Shown here piece after piece: positions 1 through 8,000 of a DNA stretch of 8,808 bases. Source of the stretch: Candidatus Cloacimonadota bacterium (GTDB lineage: Bacteria; Cloacimonadota; Cloacimonadia; Cloacimonadales; Cloacimonadaceae). Numbering within the stretch: the first letter of the stretch is position 1; every line of letters starts with the position of its first letter. Location of the stretch: NCBI GenBank assembly GCA_028683635.1, contig JAQUHL010000056.1, positions 1 to 8,808 of the forward strand, given 5' to 3'. The notes under the pieces are model-generated. The model saw only the letters and a program-made list of their open reading frames with translations. It did not search any database and was not told the origin of the DNA. Made by a program: the position numbers and the translations under genes.

Positions 1-1171
1 TTCTGAGCCTGAAATGACGGATGCCGAAAGGCTCGTATATGATTCTCTCTTAAGTGATTTCTATGCCGGAATCATCGAACAGATCGGCTCAGGACGTGGG
101 GAAAGGCTTCTCAAACCAGTAGCCCAGTTAGTCGATGAAGGCCCCTATTGGATTGCCCAGGACGCTCTCGATGCCGGGTTGGTGGATAAACTCATCTATC
201 TCGATGAACTGGAAGAACAGCTCAAGATAGATTTCGGTTATGGAAGGGACATGGCAACGCTAAAAGATTACAAGGACTATAACTGGTCGAGACCAAAAGA
301 ACACCAGATCGCTGTGATCTATGCCCAAGGTAATATCGTGGGCGGAAAAGGGCTTCCTGGAAAACAGATTGCAGCCGAGACAACGGTTGATCTCATCCGT
401 AAAGCCAGAAATAACCCGATGTATAAGGGAATCATCCTGCGCGTGGATAGCGGGGGTGGATCTGCCTTCGCCTCGGATGTGATTCTGCGCGAACTCGAGC
501 TTGCGAAAACCAAAAACAAGAAGCCTGTAGTGGTATCAATGGCCGGGGCTGCAGCCTCTGGTGGATACTACATCGCCTGTAAGGCAGATAAGATAGTGGC
601 AGAACCAGGAACTATCACCGGATCCATCGGCGTGGTTGGCATTATTCCCAATGCCGAGAAAATGTTCAAAAAGATCAAAATCAACTGGTCAACAGTTAAA
701 AAAGGAATGAGATCAGATATTGGATCCATGACTCGGGCCATGAAGGACGACGAGAAAGCCATGGTTTCCAAAATGATCAAAAACACCTATGATGATTTCA
801 TTTCCCATGTGGCTGAAGGTCGGGAACTGGAGATCGAAGCAGTGCATAAGATCGCTCAGGGAAGAGTCTGGACAGGATCCCAGGCAAAGGATCTGGGGCT
901 TGTCGATGAACTGGGTGGAATGGAAACTGCCAAAGGTATCATCACCTCGCTTGCCAATATCAAGGGAAAGGTCTCCCTCATCGATGCCACCAGTAGCCAT
1001 AAAGGGATACAAATCACCATGGATGATGAGGGATTTGGTATCTTCGCTCCACTTGGAGCTCTGAAGGATATCTCTTCCGAATATGTCCAGCTCTATGAAT
1101 TCTGGAAAAACTATGAGGATGATCCGATCCTCATGTTATCACCCCTGACGGGCGAGAACATCGAACAATAA
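1..1171 (+). CDS. sppA: Signal peptide peptidase SppA, S49 family serine protease (5' end missing)
   Basis: This membrane-anchored protease degrades cleaved signal peptides and membrane proteins. The frame is already open at base 2 and runs into the window edge, so the ATG at 14 is probably internal. Residues are numbered from that Met. Residues 1-85 look like the end of a first S49 domain (DEGPYWIAQDALDAGLVDKL). Residues 97-325 form a complete second S49 domain with GIILRVDSGGG, the nucleophile motif AASGGYYIA (Ser182, codon 557-559), GTITGSIGVVG and RVWTGSQAKDLGLVDELGG. Two tandem domains point to the long (67K-type) SppA rather than the short SohB-like form. In the E. coli enzyme the catalytic Lys is supplied by the first domain; here it should lie just upstream of the window, as should the membrane anchor. 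The TAA stop at 1169-1171 is followed by a hairpin. The gene converges on the permease gene. Family is certain; the subclass is likely. Confidence 0.93.
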   Translation, partial: SEPEMTDAERLVYDSLLSDFYAGIIEQIGSGRGERLLKPVAQLVDEGPYWIAQDALDAGLVDKLIYLDELEEQLKIDFGYGRDMATLKDYKDYNWSRPKEHQIAVIYAQGNIVGGKGLPGKQIAAETTVDLIRKARNNPMYKGIILRVDSGGGSAFASDVILRELELAKTKNKKPVVVSMAGAAASGGYYIACKADKIVAEPGTITGSIGVVGIIPNAEKMFKKIKINWSTVKKGMRSDIGSMTRAMKDDEKAMVSKMIKNTYDDFISHVAEGRELEIEAVHKIAQGRVWTGSQAKDLGLVDELGGMETAKGIITSLANIKGKVSLIDATSSHKGIQITMDDEGFGIFAPLGALKDISSEYVQLYEFWKNYEDDPILMLSPLTGENIEQ

Positions 1172-1193
1172 TCTTCATTAGTCCATATTACTC

Positions 1194-1222
1194 AAAGCCT
1201 GTGCTTAGCGAGCGCAGGCTTT
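1194..1222 (+). terminator. Terminator-like hairpin after sppA
   Basis: An 11-bp stem (AAAGCCTGTGC at 1194-1204 with GCGCAGGCTTT at 1212-1222, one T-G wobble in RNA) encloses a 7-base loop, 22 bases after the sppA stop. The T tract after the stem is short: three T's form the end of the stem itself and the bases that follow are mixed. It may be a weak or assisted terminator. With A's on one side and T's on the other it could act in both directions. Confidence 0.6.
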
Positions 1223-1251
1223 GTAGTATGACCCCGATACCTTGTTTCCGT

Positions 1252-1333
1252 GCGTGAGCATAGCGTGAGCATAGTGTGAACAATGCGTGGAATTCCACGC
1301 ATTGTTCACACTATGCTCACGCTAAGCTCACGC
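1252..1333. repeat. 82-bp loopless palindrome made of 11-bp units
   Basis: The two 41-base arms (1252-1292 and 1293-1333) are reverse complements with one mismatch (A1260 against A1325). The inner 32 bases of each arm match exactly and meet at GGAATTCC with no spacer. Each arm is itself repetitive: GCGTGAGCATA at 1252-1262 is repeated exactly at 1263-1273, followed by a diverged unit GTGTGAACAAT at 1274-1284 and then GCGTGG. The right arm mirrors this. As RNA or extruded DNA it would form a very stable hairpin in either direction. It may be a member of a dispersed family of extragenic palindromes, but only one copy is in this window and no transposase is nearby. Termination or mRNA 3'-end protection for the flanking convergent genes is possible; neither strand shows a T tract beside it. 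Confidence 0.93.
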
Positions 1334-1450
1334 TATGATTGTAACATGGATAATAGAATAGACAGATCAGAGAGGGGAACTGTGTTAAGCAAAATAGTGC
1401 CCTTGATTCAATGAAATGACATAATCCAAGCCCAGCCCACCGCTCATAAC

Positions 1451-1480
1451 TCAATGGGCATCCGTACCATGCCCCGTTGA
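1451..1480. repeat. Bulged inverted repeat downstream of the permease gene
   Basis: TCAATGGGCAT (1451-1461) pairs with ATGCCCCGTTGA (1469-1480) around the loop CCGTACC, with one extra base in the right arm. It begins 28 bases beyond the permease stop on the minus strand. No T run follows on that strand, so it is not a standard intrinsic terminator. It could stabilise the 3' end of the operon transcript or may be incidental. Confidence 0.4.
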
Positions 1481-1507
1481 ATTATATTAATTTAATGTGA
1501 AATTTGA

Positions 1508-2773
1508 TTACTCGTGATAATAAATAGCTTGGATGGGATCAATGCTGGAGGCTTTCAGGGCTGGGTAGATACCAGAAAGGAATCCTATCAGCGCTGCGAA
1601 TGCCGTACCCAGGACCACACCTTCCCAGGGTAGGAAAAGAGGGACTTTCAGAGCTTTTCCCATCACAGAAAGAGCTATCCAGGCAATGATGACTCCGAGC
1701 AGGGCACCAAGGATAGCCAGAGTCACAGCCTCGAAAATGAAATAATAGAAAATATCCCGCTCGCTTGCACCGATGCTTTTCCTGATTCCGATCTCGGTCA
1801 TTTTTTCCTGTATTGAGATCAAAAGGGTACTGAATAAACCAATTCCTCCCACGATCAGGGAAATCGAGGCTATGGCAAAGAGGGTGATATTCCACTTGCC
1901 CATGGTGCTGTCGATTTCCTGGCTAACTTTGAGCAGCATAGCGCCGATATCCATTTCCATAAAATTCGGATACATTTGATGCCTTGCTAAAAGCAGTTGT
2001 CGCGCCTTGTCTTTGACAGGCTCGAATTCTTCCTCCGAAGCTGCCTGAATCTTGATGTAATGGATCTGCATATTCTGGCTCAAATATCTGGCACCAAATC
2101 TGAGGGGAATATAGACGGCCTTGAGATCTTCCATTCTTTGCCAGGGGTTGAAGTGCATACCATTTCCACTATTCAGGTTATCATCCTCCAATACCCCGAT
2201 GATCCGATACCGGTTTAATCCCAAATTTATCAGGGAATTGATCGGATCTCGATCTCCAAAGTGTTCTTTGGCAAAGTGGTAACCGAGGATGATAACGGGG
2301 ATGAGGTTTTCACTTTCGTATTTGTTAAAATATCTACCGCTCTGAACTGAATAGTTTTGGGTGGTGAAAAATTCGTTGTTGGTTGCTCGCAAGCGGATAG
2401 CATAGTCCTTGGCACCCTTTTTGTATAGGGCTTCAGTCTCGATCATACCATAGACCGTCCTGGCACCGCTTTGCTCTTTCAGAACCTGGTAGTCTTCATA
2501 ATCCAAGTTTTTAGCGTTTTTGGGAACCCGGTGATAGGTAATGTGTTTTTCGTTTTGGGTGCTTCTTACCTGGCTGGGGACGATTATCACCGAATAATTC
2601 CAGCCCATCCCTTCCATATTTTTCTGGATCAGGGCTTTGATGGCATAGACAGAGGAAAACATGGTAACGACTGCCATCACTCCGATCACAATCCCCGTTA
2701 GGGTAAGCAGAGAACGGATCTTGTGGTTGAGAATGCTCTGGATTGAGGAGCGGAGTGAATCGCCAAAAAGCAT
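1508..2773 (-). CDS. MacB/FtsX-type ABC transporter permease
   Basis: A 421-residue inner-membrane protein with the MacB layout. Transmembrane helix 1 is at about residues 22-42 (SLLTLTGIVIGVMAVVTMFS). A large periplasmic domain (MacB_PCD type) spans about 45-290. Three helices follow at about 297-320, 345-371 and 381-403. Family signatures are VGGIGLFSTLLIS, the ATPase-coupling segment EIGIRKSIGASERDI (328-341) and the C-terminal GIYPALKASSIDPIQAIY. Such proteins act as mechanotransmission permeases with a MacB/LolD-class ATPase and often a periplasmic adaptor. Neither partner is in this window, so the substrate cannot be told. The ATG at 2771-2773 lies two bases after the topA stop (TAA-AC-ATG) and no clear Shine-Dalgarno sequence precedes it, which suggests translation coupled to topA. 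It is probably the last gene of the secA-topA run. Family call is firm; the substrate is unknown. Confidence 0.92.
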   Translation of the reverse strand: MLFGDSLRSSIQSILNHKIRSLLTLTGIVIGVMAVVTMFSSVYAIKALIQKNMEGMGWNYSVIIVPSQVRSTQNEKHITYHRVPKNAKNLDYEDYQVLKEQSGARTVYGMIETEALYKKGAKDYAIRLRATNNEFFTTQNYSVQSGRYFNKYESENLIPVIILGYHFAKEHFGDRDPINSLINLGLNRYRIIGVLEDDNLNSGNGMHFNPWQRMEDLKAVYIPLRFGARYLSQNMQIHYIKIQAASEEEFEPVKDKARQLLLARHQMYPNFMEMDIGAMLLKVSQEIDSTMGKWNITLFAIASISLIVGGIGLFSTLLISIQEKMTEIGIRKSIGASERDIFYYFIFEAVTLAILGALLGVIIAWIALSVMGKALKVPLFLPWEGVVLGTAFAALIGFLSGIYPALKASSIDPIQAIYYHE

Positions 2774-2775
2774 GT

Positions 2776-4989
2776 TTAGTTCACAAGAGCATTACAATTT
2801 GGGCACTTCATTCCCTGTGCCTTACCCGTGAGTTCAAACATATAAGAGTGGCCACATTTGGGGCAGGGAATATCCACGGGTTTGTCGTTGGTGATCCAAT
2901 CGCAAGTGGGGTAGGTGGAGCAAGCATAAAAGATTCTACCTTTTTTGTTTTTCCTTTGTACGATCTCTCCCACCTTGCATTTGGGGCATTTGAAGCCTAA
3001 GCTCACAGCCCTTGAGTATTTGCACTTGGGGTAGGTGGAACAGGCGATGAACTCGCCGAACTTGCCACTACGCTTTACTAACGGCTCTCCACATTTGGGA
3101 CATTTTTCCTCAAGCGTGGCTGGCTCAAGGATCTTGATACTGCCATCTTCCGCTCTTTTGAAGGACTTGCTGTTGCGGCATTTGGGGAATTTGGAACAAG
3201 CCAGAAACTCGCCATTTTTGTTACGCTTGATGAGCATTTTCCCCTCATGACAGCGATCACAAACCAGATCTGTTTCTTCTACAAAGCTCTGTTTTTCTGC
3301 CTTGATATCCACGGAACCGATCAATTTCTGTAACTGCGTATAGTAGTCTCTCACCAGATTTTGCCAGAGAGTATTCCCTTCCTCGATTCCATCCAGTTTA
3401 TCCTCCATCTCGGCAGTGAAACGGACATTGAAGATGCTTTCAAACTTGCTGATCAAAAATGTGTTTACATCCGTGCCAAGAGAGGTGGGAACAAAGGATT
3501 TCTTATCCATTTGGACGTACTTGCGCTGGCGGAGAGTGGTGATAATCGTGGCATAGGTTGAGGGTCTGCCGATGCCTTTGGCCTCGAGTTCCTTGATCAG
3601 AGAAGCTTCTGTGAATCGGGAAGGGGGAGAGGTGAAATGCTGTGAGGATAGGAGATCACCATGTTCGAGTTCATCCTGTTTTGCATATCCACTGTGGATT
3701 TGTTCGCCCATGATAAAATTGACGTGAGGATATGCCTTTAGAAAACCAGGCTCACTGATCTCGTTGCCACTGGCGCTAAAGACGGCTTCTCCGAGAGTGA
3801 TTCCCGCCTGAGTATTGATTAGCTTGACCGGGATCATTTGGGTGGCAACAAATCTTTGCCAGATAAGGGTATAGAGCTTGAGCTGTTCCTTGCTGAGATA
3901 GGTTTCCATTGTCTCTGGAGTGTGAAACACTGAGGTAGGGCGGATAGCTTCGTGAGCATCCTGAGCGCTGGATTTGTTTTTATAAGACCGGGTTTGGGCA
4001 TGGAGCTTGTCCTTGCCATAGCGTTCAGTCACCAGCTTTCGGCATTCTTCATTGGCTTCTGAGGAAATCCTGACTGAATCAGTTCTCATATAGGTGATCA
4101 AACCAGTGTGCTCGGAGCCAATTTGGATACCCTCATAGAGTTGCTGGGCGATGCTCATAGTTCTTTGCGCCTGGAAGTTCAGGATTTTGGATGCTTCCTG
4201 CTGCAGGGTGCTGGTGATAAAGGGAGGCGGAGGTTCCACATTTCTGGTGGTCTTTTTTAGCTCGCTGAGGATTGCCTGTTTTTCTTTGATTTCTTCCACA
4301 ATCCGCATGGCTGCCGGCTCGTCATTCAACTCGATCTTTTTGCCCTGGTATTTTTCCAAACTGGCCTTAAAAGGTGCCAGAGTTCCCTTCCAAATATCTA
4401 CCTCAATCTTCCAGTATTCTTTGGGAACAAAATCCAGGATTTCAGCTTCGCGCTCACAGATCAACCTCAGAGCCACGGATTGGACTCTTCCGGCACTCAG
4501 ATCTTTGGCGATGATTTTCCAGAGCAAGGGGCTTATCTGGTATCCCACAATCCGGTCGAGCACTCGTCTGGCTTGCTGAGCGTCAACTTTGTTCTGATCC
4601 ACATTATCCGGATGGGAGATTGCTTCTTTGATCGCAGGGGCTGTAACTTCATTGAAGATGATGCGATAGATCTTCTTGCCGGAAAGATCCTTTTCCAGCA
4701 CTTTACTCAAGTGCCAGGCAATGGCTTCCCCTTCCCGGTCGTGATCACTTGCAAGATATACGCTATCCACTTTACTCACAATCTCTTTCAATTCCGATAT
4801 GATCTTCTTCTTCTTGGGATCAACTACATAAACCGGCTCAAAATCCTTATCAATTTTTACTCCAAGATCATGGGTGGGGAGATCCCTGATATGACCCATG
4901 GAGGCTTTGACGCTAAACTCGTGGTTCAGGAACTTGCTGATGGTGTTTGCCTTGGCGGGAGATTCGACTATGATCAACCCTTTTGCCAT
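2776..4989 (-). CDS. topA: DNA topoisomerase I (type IA)
   Basis: A 737-residue enzyme that relaxes negatively supercoiled DNA by passing one strand through a transient break in the other. The N-terminal Toprim domain starts KGLIIVESPAKANTISKFL (Glu9 is the conserved acid) and contains SDHDREGEAIAWHL, with metal-binding Asp82, Asp84 and Glu86. RVLDRIVGYQISPLLW and LSAGRVQSVALRLICERE follow. The active-site tyrosine is Tyr300 in GLITYMRTDSVRIS. KGIGRPSTYATIITTLRQRKYV is at 471-492. The C-terminus carries four cysteine clusters: C577/C580/C598/C604, C630/C633/C650/C656, C668/C671/C690/C696 and C709/C712/C729/C732. The first three are standard topoisomerase zinc ribbons; the last has a different CxxC-x16-CxxC spacing. 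The start is supported by AAGGAAG at 5000-4994 on the minus strand, four bases before ATG. It lies 35 bases after the secA stop, so co-transcription is likely. Confidence 0.98.
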   Translation of the reverse strand: MAKGLIIVESPAKANTISKFLNHEFSVKASMGHIRDLPTHDLGVKIDKDFEPVYVVDPKKKKIISELKEIVSKVDSVYLASDHDREGEAIAWHLSKVLEKDLSGKKIYRIIFNEVTAPAIKEAISHPDNVDQNKVDAQQARRVLDRIVGYQISPLLWKIIAKDLSAGRVQSVALRLICEREAEILDFVPKEYWKIEVDIWKGTLAPFKASLEKYQGKKIELNDEPAAMRIVEEIKEKQAILSELKKTTRNVEPPPPFITSTLQQEASKILNFQAQRTMSIAQQLYEGIQIGSEHTGLITYMRTDSVRISSEANEECRKLVTERYGKDKLHAQTRSYKNKSSAQDAHEAIRPTSVFHTPETMETYLSKEQLKLYTLIWQRFVATQMIPVKLINTQAGITLGEAVFSASGNEISEPGFLKAYPHVNFIMGEQIHSGYAKQDELEHGDLLSSQHFTSPPSRFTEASLIKELEAKGIGRPSTYATIITTLRQRKYVQMDKKSFVPTSLGTDVNTFLISKFESIFNVRFTAEMEDKLDGIEEGNTLWQNLVRDYYTQLQKLIGSVDIKAEKQSFVEETDLVCDRCHEGKMLIKRNKNGEFLACSKFPKCRNSKSFKRAEDGSIKILEPATLEEKCPKCGEPLVKRSGKFGEFIACSTYPKCKYSRAVSLGFKCPKCKVGEIVQRKNKKGRIFYACSTYPTCDWITNDKPVDIPCPKCGHSYMFELTGKAQGMKCPNCNALVN

Positions 4990-5024
4990 GTTACTTCCTT
5001 GAAATATTCATTAGATTAAAATTG

Positions 5025-8000
5025 TTATTCGTCATCTGTGACATCGACGCCACAGCACTTTTTATATTTCTTTCCACTGCCACAGGGGCAGGGATCGTTC
5101 CTACCTACTTTGGGAGCAGTATGGATTGGACGCTGTACCGGTTTTTCCTGAGTATGGCTGGGATTGCTGTAGGTGGGTGGAGGAGTACTTGACTGGTTCT
5201 GGGCTTGCTGAGCTTGGATGAAAGCCGAGATATCATCATGGGTTAGGCTGGCTTTACTGAGCAGGGAATCCATCTGCTTTTGGGTAAGAATATAGGTGGT
5301 ATAGACCTTTATGGTAACGTTTTCCTGAATTCTGAAAATCAGGTTTTCAAAGAGCACGAAGCTTTCTTTTTTATACTCGATCAAGGGATCCTTATTGGCA
5401 TAGGAACGAAGGTAAACACCTTCTTTGAGGAGATCCATTTCGTGGAGATGATCCCGCCACTCGTCGTCCACCACTTCCAGGAGAGACCTGCGTTCGATAT
5501 CACGCAAAACTTCAGGGCCAATAGTATTTTCTTTGTTCTCATATGCCTTCTGAGCGATTTCGCTGATCGTGGCAAAGAGGGCAGCCCGGGAAGGATTGTC
5601 CTGCCTTAACTCATCTGCAGAGATCCGCACAGCGAGATTGCTCTGCATCCAATAGGACAGCCTTTCATAGTTCCAATCCTCAGGATAGCTATCTTCGGGG
5701 ATAATTTCATCAAAGCTGCGTTCCAGGGTCTCGGCTATCATTTCCAGAATCTCATTTTTGAGGTCATAACCCTTGAGCACGTTGCGTCTGTAAGAATAAA
5801 TCACTTCCCGTTGCTGGTTCATAACCTCATCGTATTTGATCAGATTCTTTCTGATCTCAAAGTTGTGTTCTTCCACACGCTTCTGGGCACGTTCAACGGC
5901 CTTGGTCATCCAGGGATGGCGGATGGCATCGCCAGGTTTGAGACCGAGCTTGACCATCATTGATGCTATCCTGTCACTACCAAACAGACGCATCAGATCA
6001 TCTTCGAGGGAAAGATAAAATCTGGAAGTTCCAGGATCACCCTGCCTTCCTGCCCTTCCCCGAAGCTGGCGGTCTATCCTTCGGCTTTCATGGCGCTCAC
6101 TTCCTATGACGTGTAATCCGTCCCAAGGTAAACCGTAAGGATTTTCTTCAGTGAGGCTTTTGGGCAAATCACGGTAGTTCTCGCTGCTTTGGGCTACTAC
6201 ACTGCTTCCCAGCTTAATATCGGTTCCACGGCCTGCCATGTTTGTGGCTATGGTTACAGCCCCCGGCTCTCCGGCAAGGGTGATGATTTCTGCTTCACGC
6301 TGGTGATGCTTGGCATTCAACACATTATGGGGAATTGCCCGGCGGCGCAGCAGGCGGCTGATCGTCTCGGAACATTCAACACTAACTGTACCAACCAATA
6401 CGGGTTTCTTTTTTTCGTGCCAATAGTAAATCTCGTCGAGGATAGCCTGATACTTGTCGTTCTTGGAGAGATAGATCACATCATCGTGATCTATTCTGGT
6501 AATAGGGACATTGGTGGGAATCTGCATGACCGGAAGCTTGTAAATTTCCATAAACTCGGATTCTTCTGTGACTGCAGTACCAGTCATGCCTGCCAGTTTT
6601 TCAAACATTCGGAAATAATTCTGGAGGGTGATCGTGGCAAAGGTTTGGGTACCTGCTTCGATACTTACCTTTTCTTTGGCCTCCAAGGCTTGATGCAAGC
6701 CGTCCGAAAACCTTCTGCCCGGCATCTGACGGCCTGTAAATTCATCCACTATTACTACCTTGTCATCAATCACCACGTATTCGACGTTTTCTTCGAATAT
6801 GGTATAGGCCTTGAGGAGCTGATTGATGTTGTGGAGCTTCTCGCTCTTATCCATAAAGCGGTTTGTTTCTTGCTCTTTGCGAACCAGTTTCTGCTCCGGA
6901 CTCAGGCGTTCATCCTCGTCTACAGTTTTAAGAACCTCGTCCAGGCTTTCCACGATGAACAGGTCTTTTTCCATCTTGGATAACATGTCTCTGCCCTTTT
7001 CGCAAAGGTCAACCGAATGCTGTTTGTCGGATACCACATAAAAGAGCTCATCATCGAGTTCATGCATATTCTTATCCCGTAGATAAGCTCCCTCAATGTC
7101 GTTCACCATTTTCTTCAGTTCGCCATCCTGCATCAGTTTCATAAAAGCCTTGTTGCGGGGAGCACCACGTTGGACTATCAGGAGGTTTTTGGCCAAGCGG
7201 TTCATGTCAGCATGGGTATTGTTTTCTTTGAGATCTTCACGAATGTAGGATAAAATCCGCTGGATCAAAGCATTCTGAGCTTGAACAACACTTTGGACAG
7301 GATTGGTGAGTTCCCGATAGAAATTCTTGTCCTGGGCAATTGGCCCGCTGATTATCAAAGGAGTCCTGGCCTCGTCGATCAAAATACTGTCAACTTCGTC
7401 CACGATCGCATAGTAGAAATCCCGCTGCACCAATTGGGAGGATTGCACAGCCATGTTATCCCGCAGGTAGTCAAATCCAAACTCGCTATTCATTCCATAA
7501 GTAACATCACACTGGTAAGCTTGACGGCGTTCCTCAAAACTCATTCCAGTCGTGATGCAACCAACCTTTAGAGAGTGAAACTCGAAGATGGGGCTCATCC
7601 ATTCAGCATCACGAGATGCAAGGTAATCATTCACAGTAACCAGATGTGATCCCCTTCCCACCAGGGCATTGAGGAACAGGGGAAGGGTTGCTACCAGGGT
7701 CTTTCCTTCACCAGTCGCCATTTCAGTTATCTTACCATCGTGCAGAGCCATGCCTCCAATCAACTGAACATCGAAGGGAATCATGTTCCAAACCAGCTCA
7801 TGCTCCCGAACCAGAAAGCTCTTGCCTACCAGCCTCCTGCAAGTATCTTTAACAATGGCATAGACTTCTGGTAAATACTCATCCAGCGTGGACTTGGTGA
7901 GAACCTTGAGTTCGCAGCGTTTCTCATCGATATCCTTATCAAGAGCTGTGCGCTCGTGCTCATCAGTCTCTTTGCGGTAACTGGATTCCAGATCCCCGAT

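Larger units (their letters stand above)
1172..1507. other. Convergent intergenic region between sppA and the permease gene
   Basis: This 336-base gap separates two genes whose 3' ends face each other. It holds three inverted repeats: a terminator-like hairpin just after sppA, an 82-bp loopless palindrome, and a bulged hairpin near the permease stop. The stretch 1481-1507 is rich in A and T. I see no credible open reading frame, promoter or RNA gene in it. Confidence 0.8.

Noticed and set aside
14..1171. sppA as a complete gene starting at the ATG at 14
   Set aside because: The frame is open to the window edge, no ribosome-binding site can be seen before this ATG, and the protein would start inside the first S49 domain without its membrane anchor or catalytic Lys.
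1252..1333. Palindrome as a CRISPR repeat or integron attachment site
   Set aside because: There are no spacers between the repeated units, no cas or integrase gene is present, and the symmetry is a single continuous inverted repeat.
1451..1480. Intrinsic terminator for the minus-strand operon
   Set aside because: The stem is bulged and the minus-strand sequence after it has no run of T's, so I list it only as an inverted repeat.
4480..5019. Open frame of 179 codons on the plus strand antisense to topA
   Set aside because: It covers the conserved Toprim region of topA in reverse and its product shows no recognisable domain or supported start.
6189..6983. Long open frame of 264 codons on the plus strand inside secA
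   Set aside because: It is antisense to conserved SecA helicase motifs, and its translation is rich in Cys, His and Phe with no family resemblance. It is a shadow of the coding strand.
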